Below are positions 36,660 through 42,336 of a stretch of 42,336 bases of DNA, piece after piece (position 1 is the stretch's first letter; each line of letters begins with the position of its first letter). The notes under the pieces are model-generated. The model was not told the origin of the DNA and made no database searches. It was given only the letters and a program-made list of their open reading frames with translations. Position numbers and translations under genes: made by a program. Source of the stretch: an uncultured Lewinella sp. Its GTDB lineage: Bacteria > Bacteroidota > Bacteroidia > Chitinophagales > Saprospiraceae. The stretch lies in NCBI GenBank assembly GCA_913056515.1, contig CAJXMP010000005.1, forward strand, positions 1-42,336, written 5' to 3'.

Positions 36660-38186
36660 TTATAGATCAAATTTAATCCCTTGTGCCAATGGCAGTTCGG
36701 TACTATAATTGATTGTATTTGTTTGTCGACGCATATAAGCTTTCCAGGCATCCGAACCGGATTCGCGGCCGCCTCCAGTCTCTTTTTCACCACCAAATGC
36801 TCCTCCAATCTCTGCTCCAGAAGTACCAATGTTCACATTTGCAATTCCACAATCAGATCCTCTTGCTGAAAGGAATAATTCTGCCTCGCGAAGGTCTTTA
36901 GTCATGATGGCTGAAGATAGACCTTGAGGCACATCATTCTGAAGCGCAATCGCTTCGTCTAAGTCGCTATATTTGATTAAATATAGGATCGGAGCAAAAG
37001 TCTCATGTTGAACGATTGCATAGTCATTCTGTACTTCTGCGATACAAGGTTTTACATAACAACCGGACTCATATCCAGCTCCTTCTAAGACACCACCTTC
37101 AACTACGAAAGTACCGCCCTCTGCCTTTACTTTTTCGATAGAACTTAGGTAAGCATTTACGGCATCCTGATCAATTAATGGCCCCACGTGGTTATTCTCA
37201 TCTAGTGGATTACCGATTTTCAATTGAGGATATGCCCCTGCAATTTTTTCTTTCACAGCGTCATATACACTTTCATGTATGATTAATCGACGAGTGGATG
37301 TACATCTTTGACCACAAGTACCTACAGCACCAAATACTGCACCTGGAACCACCAAGTTCAAGTCTGCATTTTCAGTGATGATAATGGCGTTATTTCCACC
37401 TAATTCCAATAAGCTCTTACCTAAGCGACCAGCTACTTCTTGCGCAACGATTTTGCCCATGCGAGTAGATCCTGTAGCAGATACCAAAGGAACGCGCTTA
37501 TCTTGAGTCATATATTCACCTACCTTGTAATCTCCGTTTACGATACAAGAGATTCCTTCTGGTAATTGGTTGTCTTTAAGTACTTGGTGGAAAATGTTTT
37601 GACAGGCGATAGCACATAAAGGTGTTTTCTCAGAGCCTTTCCAAACACATACATTTCCACAGATTAGCGCAATCATAGAGTTCCAAGACCATACGGCTAC
37701 TGGGAAGTTGAAAGCGGAGATAATACCAACTACACCTAGTGGGTGCCATTGCTCATACATTCTGTGTAATGGACGCTCAGAGTGCATACTCAATCCATAC
37801 AATTGACGAGATAGACCGACTGCAAAATCACAGATGTCAATCATCTCCTGCACCTCACCATATCCTTCCTGTAAACTTTTACCCATTTCATAGGAAACCA
37901 GTTTACCTAAAGCTGTTTTATGCTTTCTCAGTGCATCGCCATATTGCCTAACAATCTCGCCTCTTTTTGGCGCTGGCACAGTTCTCCAAGTCTTATAAGC
38001 TTCTTGAGCTGTGGCCATCACTTGTTCATACTCCTCTTTAGTTGTCGTACTTACGGAGCCAATGAATGTTCCATCCACTGGTGAGTATGAATCAATATAG
38101 TTTCCAGAATCTGTTGACTGTACTCCAGTCCAAGTTCCGGCATTCTTTTCTTTTAAACCCAATTCTTTCAGAAAGTCTAAATTCAT
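36660..38186 (-). CDS. amaB: Aldehyde dehydrogenase, ALDH7 family (aminoadipate-semialdehyde dehydrogenase type)
   Basis: The 508-residue enzyme belongs to ALDH family 7, which oxidises L-2-aminoadipate 6-semialdehyde (lysine breakdown) and related aldehydes with NAD. The oxyanion Asn160 (SAFNFP), the general base Glu261 (LLELGGNN) and the nucleophile Cys295 (CGQRCTSTRR) are in place; the start (LKELGLKEKNAGTWTG) and the end (INYSTELPLAQGIKFDL) are ALDH7-like. Neither saccharopine dehydrogenase nor lysine aminotransferase is visible near it, so the substrate and the symbol are tentative. A -7-like box (TATTTTTG) is present at 38220-38227, suggesting its own promoter. Confidence 0.87.
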   Translation of the reverse strand: MNLDFLKELGLKEKNAGTWTGVQSTDSGNYIDSYSPVDGTFIGSVSTTTKEEYEQVMATAQEAYKTWRTVPAPKRGEIVRQYGDALRKHKTALGKLVSYEMGKSLQEGYGEVQEMIDICDFAVGLSRQLYGLSMHSERPLHRMYEQWHPLGVVGIISAFNFPVAVWSWNSMIALICGNVCVWKGSEKTPLCAIACQNIFHQVLKDNQLPEGISCIVNGDYKVGEYMTQDKRVPLVSATGSTRMGKIVAQEVAGRLGKSLLELGGNNAIIITENADLNLVVPGAVFGAVGTCGQRCTSTRRLIIHESVYDAVKEKIAGAYPQLKIGNPLDENNHVGPLIDQDAVNAYLSSIEKVKAEGGTFVVEGGVLEGAGYESGCYVKPCIAEVQNDYAIVQHETFAPILYLIKYSDLDEAIALQNDVPQGLSSAIMTKDLREAELFLSARGSDCGIANVNIGTSGAEIGGAFGGEKETGGGRESGSDAWKAYMRRQTNTINYSTELPLAQGIKFDL

Positions 38187-38219
38187 GGTGTTGTGGTTTT
38201 AACTGATTAAAATTCGCCT

Positions 38220-38227
38220 CAAAAATA
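38220..38227 (-). promoter_or_regulatory. Candidate -7 element upstream of the ALDH gene
   Basis: The minus strand reads TATTTTTG, matching TAnnTTTG, about 34 bases before the ATG at 38186. No upstream TTG at the right distance was found, and the local AT-richness makes this weak. Confidence 0.25.
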
Positions 38228-38261
38228 GGTATTTATCAAAGACTTGATAATGGATTGCGGA

Positions 38262-39095
38262 TTAATTTTTAGAATACCAATGCTTTTGTAAAAAGCGATC
38301 GACTTCTTTCTGTGCTTCAAGAGCAGCATTTTCATTGTATCTATCTCCTGAGGGATTGGCAAAGGCATGGTCTGCATCATACCAATGTTCTTCAAAAGAT
38401 TTTTTGCTTGCTTTACAAATCGCTTGGAATTTATCAATCATTTCATGGTTAATCCAACGATCTTTTTCTGCAAAAATCCCCAGTATGGGTGCTTGTAACG
38501 GAGCCAGTTCTTGCACACTTTCTACAGGACTTCCATAATAAATTACACAGGCATCAGCTTGATTCTCTGCCGCAATTGCAGTCCTTAATGACCAGCCACC
38601 ACCGAAGCACCAACCGATAGTTGCAATGGATGCATCAGCGCCTGAGAACGCAATAGCTGCCTGAACAATTTCCTGTGCTCTTTCTGCACTTAACTCATTC
38701 ATATAAGTGGATGCTTCCGCTCTATTACTGGCTACTTGGCCATCGTACATATCTAGGGCTAAAACATGGATGTTTTGGTATTGATCAAAAAAGGCTTGTG
38801 CGGCTTGTTTTACATAATCGTTTAATCCCCACCACTCGTGAATGACGATTAGGTATTTATTACTGGCTTGGATGGGCTCGAAATAGAACGCTTGAGCGTC
38901 TTTGCCAGAAGTAGTAGACAGCTTGATTTTTTGACCAATTCCTTCGTAGTTTAAATCTCCGGGTTCTTCATGTACTTCTTGAAAGGATTGATCAGAGGTG
39001 AATTGTTGCATACCCGATTTTTCTTGATTTTGGGGTGCATTGGAGCAGGCTGATAGCACAAGGCTAAGCAGCAAGGATAGTGATAATAGTCGCAT
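38262..39095 (-). CDS. Dienelactone hydrolase family lipoprotein
   Basis: The 277-residue protein has a lipoprotein signal with LSLVLSAC (Cys17). The mature part is an alpha/beta hydrolase of the dienelactone hydrolase family: Glu87 (IHEWWG), the nucleophile Cys163 (IGWCFGG), Asp212 (AEKDRW) and His243 (DADHAFANPSG) make the Cys-Asp-His triad. The cytoplasmic enzyme of the family splits dienelactones or similar esters; here the lipid anchor places it in the envelope and the substrate is unknown. It starts 14 bases after the phoH stop on the same strand, so it is probably in one transcript with phoH. Confidence 0.85.
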   Translation of the reverse strand: MRLLSLSLLLSLVLSACSNAPQNQEKSGMQQFTSDQSFQEVHEEPGDLNYEGIGQKIKLSTTSGKDAQAFYFEPIQASNKYLIVIHEWWGLNDYVKQAAQAFFDQYQNIHVLALDMYDGQVASNRAEASTYMNELSAERAQEIVQAAIAFSGADASIATIGWCFGGGWSLRTAIAAENQADACVIYYGSPVESVQELAPLQAPILGIFAEKDRWINHEMIDKFQAICKASKKSFEEHWYDADHAFANPSGDRYNENAALEAQKEVDRFLQKHWYSKN

Positions 39096-39109
39096 ATGTT
39101 GAAAAAATT

Positions 39110-40156
39110 TTAAACGGAGGAGCTGGGTTCCTCTGTTTTGGGTTTGTTACTTGTCTTTGCTTGTTCTTGTTCTGCTTTTTCTGCTTCTCTTTGAGCTTGA
39201 CGATCCGCTTCAGCCTTGTCGTAGGCAACAATGATTTCTTTAACTAGACGGTGTCTAACTACATCTTCAGCACTTAAACGAATGGTTGAAATACCATTTA
39301 CATCTTTAAGTACTTTGAGTGCCATTTTCAGACCTGAGGTTACCGATCTTGGCAAATCAATTTGAGATAAATCACCCGTAATGATACATTTTGCACTTGG
39401 CCCAAGACGTGTTAGGAACATCTTGATTTGCATACTAGTACAGTTCTGTGCTTCATCTAAAATAATAAAGGCATCATTTAGTGTTCGACCACGCATAAAA
39501 GCCAATGGCGCAATTTCAATCGTTCTATTGCCAATGAAATGCTCAATTTTATCTGCTGGTAGCATGTCATACAATGCATCGTAAAGTGGCCTTAAGAATG
39601 GATCTACTTTATCTTTTAAATCACCCGGCAGGAAACCTAAATTTTCTCCTGCTTCTACCGCAGGACGGGTGAGTATGATTTTTTTGACTACTCGATTCTT
39701 GAGTGCTCGCACAGCTAGAGCGACTGCGGTGTATGTTTTACCGGTTCCTGCAGGACCAACTGCGAAGACGATATCACTTTTTTCAGAAGCAGAGACTAGC
39801 TTTTTTTGATTGACAGTTTTTGCCTTTATTGGAGTACCCTTTTTACCGTGGACAATGGTAACATTATTTTTATCCGACGCACTCAATTTATGCTCAAATG
39901 GATTATTATCATTGAGCAAATCTTCAACTACTTGAGCATTTAGTTCGTGATTTTCTTTAATCATGCGAACCATTATCTCAAATTTTGCCTTTAGTTTTTG
40001 AGTTTCTTTTTTTTCACCGACCAACTTGATCGTATTTCCTCTGGCGGTAATATTGATGTTTGGAGATGCGGCACGAATAAGATTCAGGTGGGCATTTTGT
40101 TCCCCGTAAAGTGATACGAGGTCTATGTCTGTGATGGTTAAGTTTATTTCACTCAA
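39110..40156 (-). CDS. phoH: PhoH family ATPase
   Basis: PhoH-like proteins are P-loop ATPases of the helicase type, linked to RNA processing and stress. The 348 residues contain a KH-like N-terminal segment (about 1-70), then the ATPase domain with Walker A GPAGTGKT (134-141) and Walker B IILDEAQN (231-238), and the [13 protein letters not shown] and [13 protein letters not shown] stretches. The final 30 residues are charged and Lys/Glu/Ser-rich, probably disordered. It is the first gene of a unit with the dienelactone hydrolase and is divergent from the SAM hydroxide adenosyltransferase gene. Confidence 0.93.
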   Translation of the reverse strand: MSEINLTITDIDLVSLYGEQNAHLNLIRAASPNINITARGNTIKLVGEKKETQKLKAKFEIMVRMIKENHELNAQVVEDLLNDNNPFEHKLSASDKNNVTIVHGKKGTPIKAKTVNQKKLVSASEKSDIVFAVGPAGTGKTYTAVALAVRALKNRVVKKIILTRPAVEAGENLGFLPGDLKDKVDPFLRPLYDALYDMLPADKIEHFIGNRTIEIAPLAFMRGRTLNDAFIILDEAQNCTSMQIKMFLTRLGPSAKCIITGDLSQIDLPRSVTSGLKMALKVLKDVNGISTIRLSAEDVVRHRLVKEIIVAYDKAEADRQAQREAEKAEQEQAKTSNKPKTEEPSSSV

Positions 40157-40294
40157 TACCTTAAAATAAAAGATTAAACATTAGAATAAATTCGAAATAT
40201 AGCTTTAAAGACTTATATTTCTTGCTGCATTTAGTGCAGTAGTTGCTATTTGTAATTAGAACAATGAAAAATTAAAAATCGTTGCTCTAATTTG

Positions 40295-40302
40295 CAAAGA
40301 TA
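40295..40302 (-). promoter_or_regulatory. Candidate -7 element in the phoH/SAM hydrolase divergent region
   Basis: The minus strand reads TATCTTTG, a perfect TAnnTTTG match and identical to the box before the RND operon. It would give phoH a leader of about 130 bases. No -33 TTG at 17-23 bases was seen. Confidence 0.3.
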
Positions 40303-40353
40303 GGCACAAAATTTTAATGGAATATTAATATTGGAAATTACAGGGCCCTACGA

Positions 40354-41136
40354 ATGAGAATATTAAGTTTGACGAGTGATGCGGGAACAAATAGCCATTA
40401 TATAGGCGCCATTAAAGGTGCTGCGCTAAAGGCTGCCCAGTTCGATATACTTCCGGTGGATATTAACCACCAGATACCTGCTTTTGATATCATTCGGGCT
40501 GCTTATTGTGTCAAAAATTTTTATTCCCATTACCCCGAAGGTACTATCCACTTAGTTTCTGTCAATGATTATTATGGTTCGGCTCCAGCTATGTTGTTGG
40601 TTGAAGACAAAGGCCATTATTTTATACTTCCAGACAATGGGATCATTACATTGATTTTTGAGTCCTTACCAGGCAATATTAGAAGCTATACACTCGATCT
40701 GAATGATCGTTCTCCATTGATATCGGTTGTGGAAAAAATTATTGTTGATTTGTATGCTGACACCCCATTGGATAAAATGGGTAAGTCCGCAAAATCTGTT
40801 ATGCAAGGTTTAGGTTTCCAGCCTGTTATTGAGACGGATCGTATAAGAGGAACCATCGTATTCGTAGATAACTACGGCAACGTGGTGGTGAATGTGCATA
40901 AAATACTTTTTGAATCGGTTTTTGAGGAGAATGATGTCGTCATTTATTTTAAACAAAATGACCCTATTCAAGGTCTTAGTAAGAGTTATAATGATGTAGA
41001 GATTGGAGAGCCCTTGTGTCATTTTAATTCTTCTAACTTATTAGAATTGGCAGTCAATATGGGCAATGCCAGTACCTTGTTGGGTCTTAATATCGATGAT
41101 CTGATCCAAATTGAGCTGGCTCCCCAAAAGAAATAA
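40354..41136 (+). CDS. SAM hydroxide adenosyltransferase-like protein (DUF62)
   Basis: The family hydrolyses S-adenosyl-L-methionine to adenosine and L-methionine and is related to the SAM fluorinase/chlorinase. The 260-residue length and two-domain layout fit. Seen motifs: TSDAGTN (7-13, Asp9), PDNGIITL (93-100) and VDNYGNVVVNV (171-181). The usual VVDPGVGS loop reads VNDYYGS (70-76), so one position expected to be Asp is Asn71; this may be lineage-specific or affect activity. It is followed after 2 bases by an ABM-fold protein and then aroB, so the three appear co-transcribed. The start is the ATG at 40354. Confidence 0.83.
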   Translation: MRILSLTSDAGTNSHYIGAIKGAALKAAQFDILPVDINHQIPAFDIIRAAYCVKNFYSHYPEGTIHLVSVNDYYGSAPAMLLVEDKGHYFILPDNGIITLIFESLPGNIRSYTLDLNDRSPLISVVEKIIVDLYADTPLDKMGKSAKSVMQGLGFQPVIETDRIRGTIVFVDNYGNVVVNVHKILFESVFEENDVVIYFKQNDPIQGLSKSYNDVEIGEPLCHFNSSNLLELAVNMGNASTLLGLNIDDLIQIELAPQKK

Positions 41137-41138
41137 TC

Positions 41139-41432
41139 ATGCTGCAACGTATAGTAAAAATGCATTTTAGGGCAGAAGAAGTGGAAGGGTTTTTGGCTCT
41201 TTTTGAATCTGTGAAAGGGGATATTAGATCTTCTGAGGGATGTCATGCCTTAAAGTTGTTGCGTGATCAGCAAAATCCTTGTATTTTCTTTACCTACAGC
41301 GTGTGGGAAGGGCCAGAATTTCTGGAACGATACAGACATTCGGAATTGTTCGGAAGAGTATGGAAGTCAACTAAATCCAAGTTTGCTCATAGAGCGGAGG
41401 CTTGGTCGGTTGATCTCCTCCATGAATTGTAA
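41139..41432 (+). CDS. ABM-fold (antibiotic biosynthesis monooxygenase-like) small protein
   Basis: The 97-residue protein has the dimeric alpha+beta-barrel ABM pattern: an RIVKMHFRAEEVEGFLALFESVKGDIRSSEGCHALKLLRDQQNP start, then FFTYSVWEGPEFLERYRHSELF. The family covers haem-degrading and quinol-oxidising enzymes and others with unknown activity; no haem ligand is certain. It starts 2 bases after the SAM hydrolase stop and aroB starts 8 bases after its own stop, so it sits in the same operon. Confidence 0.75.
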   Translation: MLQRIVKMHFRAEEVEGFLALFESVKGDIRSSEGCHALKLLRDQQNPCIFFTYSVWEGPEFLERYRHSELFGRVWKSTKSKFAHRAEAWSVDLLHEL

Positions 41433-41440
41433 AACGTACT

Positions 41441-42336
41441 ATGGAGCTTATTGCATTATCTGATTCAACCATTTTATCAGGAAAAGAGGCCTGGGAGAAA
41501 CTAGAAGGACTAGTTTTAGACGGCTCTTGGACTACCTGTGTTGTCTTAGTTGATGAAAATACGGCTAAACATTGTTTTCCACTTCTAAAGACCCTACTTC
41601 CTAAGCTAGACTTCAAACTAATAGAAATACCTTCAGGCGAAAAGCATAAGACCATGCGCACATGCCAATCTATCTGGCAGGATATGTTATTTCACAACCT
41701 CGATAGAAATGCGCTTTGTTTCAATTTGGGTGGTGGAGTTATTGGGGATATGGGTGGATTCTGTGCATCTACTTTTATGCGTGGTATTGATTTTATTCAA
41801 GTGCCAACGACCTTGTTGGCCATGGTTGATGCTTCCGTTGGTTCTAAGCTGGGTATAGATTTTAAAGGGTATAAAAACATGGTGGGCATGTTTAATGATC
41901 CGGACTTGATCATGATACATCCAACATTTTTGAAGACCCTACCTAGAAAAGAGTTACGATCAGGCTTTGCTGAGATGATCAAGCATTTATTGATCGCTGA
42001 TCGCGATGGATGGGAAGAATTGGTGGCCTTAGAAGACTGGAAGGATTGGCTTACAGAGGAACAGATATTCCATTCCATTAGGCTAAAGAAGTCTATCGTT
42101 GAGCAAGACCATTTTGAAAGTGGAATTCGAAAAGGCTTGAATTATGGACACAGTTTTGGTCATGCTGTTGAAAGTTTAGGGCTGAGACATAGTGATTTTC
42201 CCAGCTTGAGGCACGGTGAATCCATTGCCCTAGGTATGGTCCTGGAGAACATAATTTCACACGAGAAAGGGCTTCTACCAAAGGATGAATTAGAGGAAAT
42301 AACCAGCTATATATTTGAGGTCTTTAAAGCTATTCC
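41441..42336 (+). CDS. aroB: 3-dehydroquinate synthase, 3' end beyond the window
   Basis: AroB converts DAHP into 3-dehydroquinate in the shikimate pathway using NAD and a divalent metal. From the ATG at 41441 the frame stays open for 298 complete codons to the window edge; a full enzyme has about 350. The signatures are strong: PSGEKHKT (64-71), the NAD loop GGGVIGDMGGF (97-107), QVPTTLLAMVDASVGSK (120-136), and metal ligands Glu178 (FAEMIKH), His241 (NYGHSFGHAVE) and His258 (RHGE), with the same 63- and 17-residue spacing as the E. coli enzyme. It lies 8 bases after the ABM-fold gene. Confidence 0.97.
   Translation, partial: MELIALSDSTILSGKEAWEKLEGLVLDGSWTTCVVLVDENTAKHCFPLLKTLLPKLDFKLIEIPSGEKHKTMRTCQSIWQDMLFHNLDRNALCFNLGGGVIGDMGGFCASTFMRGIDFIQVPTTLLAMVDASVGSKLGIDFKGYKNMVGMFNDPDLIMIHPTFLKTLPRKELRSGFAEMIKHLLIADRDGWEELVALEDWKDWLTEEQIFHSIRLKKSIVEQDHFESGIRKGLNYGHSFGHAVESLGLRHSDFPSLRHGESIALGMVLENIISHEKGLLPKDELEEITSYIFEVFKAI

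Noticed and set aside
41371-42281. Several minus-strand frames at the right end
   Set aside because: They are shadows of aroB, which runs off the window without a stop and therefore can be missed as an open frame; its motifs are decisive.
1-42336. CRISPR arrays, tRNA/rRNA genes, insertion sequences, prophage or defence genes
   Set aside because: Scanned by eye for repeated spacers, cloverleaf sequences, transposase or phage motifs and saw none. Small or divergent RNA genes could escape such a check.

Overview
The window looks like chromosomal DNA from a Bacteroidota bacterium. I base that on low-to-moderate GC content, a type IX secretion sorting domain on the subtilase (28722-30473), TonB/SusC-era outer-membrane families such as DUF5916, a Bacteroidota-type geranylgeranylglyceryl phosphate synthase, a likely SDDDF-like surface lipoprotein signal, near absence of Shine-Dalgarno sequences, and a few TAnnTTTG-type -7 boxes. 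The genus is not determinable by eye; a Saprospiria- or Flavobacteriia-like marine lineage is only a guess. No rRNA, tRNA, CRISPR array, transposase or phage gene was seen, and no stretch of more than 300 bases lacks a gene.

Layout. 1-641: 3' part of lgt joined to about 165 bases of non-coding sequence that does not continue the gene. 642-6951 (minus): 2-oxoglutarate dehydrogenase E2, an SdiA-regulated-type lipoprotein, and a 1354-residue twin nucleotidyl cyclase/ATPase/TPR signalling protein. 7153-9633 (plus): DUF5916 outer-membrane protein. 9665-11443 (minus): aspS. 11634-13526 (plus): GGGP synthase, rsgA and an unlisted 54-residue membrane microprotein. 13520-17716: glutamate-cysteine ligase-like/CBS fusion (minus), a probable surface lipoprotein (plus), and a SPOR/peptidoglycan-binding protein (minus). 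17995-25730 (plus): one tight block with RND adaptor, RND pump, GtrA protein, GT-C/PMT-like membrane protein and TolC-like channel. 25771-30473 and 30486-33971 (minus): MORN-like protein, RNA pseudouridine synthase, dnaB, T9SS subtilase and a TolB-like propeller/beta-barrel protein. 34148-36518: MBL-fold hydrolase (plus) converging on ompA-like gene plus rnhB (minus). 36660-40156 (minus): ALDH7-family dehydrogenase, dienelactone hydrolase-like lipoprotein, phoH. 40354-42336 (plus): SAM hydroxide adenosyltransferase-like protein, ABM-fold protein, and aroB running off the end.

How the genes relate. Most are housekeeping genes for translation (aspS, rsgA, rluB), replication (dnaB, rnhB), central metabolism (sucB, aroB, ALDH7) and envelope biology (lgt, OmpA-like, SPOR, RND/TolC). 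Transcription units are compact: neighbouring genes are separated by 0-18 bases, several convergent pairs overlap by 4-8 bases, and five clear hairpin-plus-T-run terminators bound the units. The points most worth a second look are the sAC-like cyclase with an asymmetric active site and altered base-recognition residues, the RND operon with two glycan/lipid-carrier genes inserted before its TolC, the pseudo-peptidase/propeller/barrel protein paired with a secreted protease, the ligase-CBS fusion, and the broken lgt at the left edge. I did not find a system I can confidently call wholly new.
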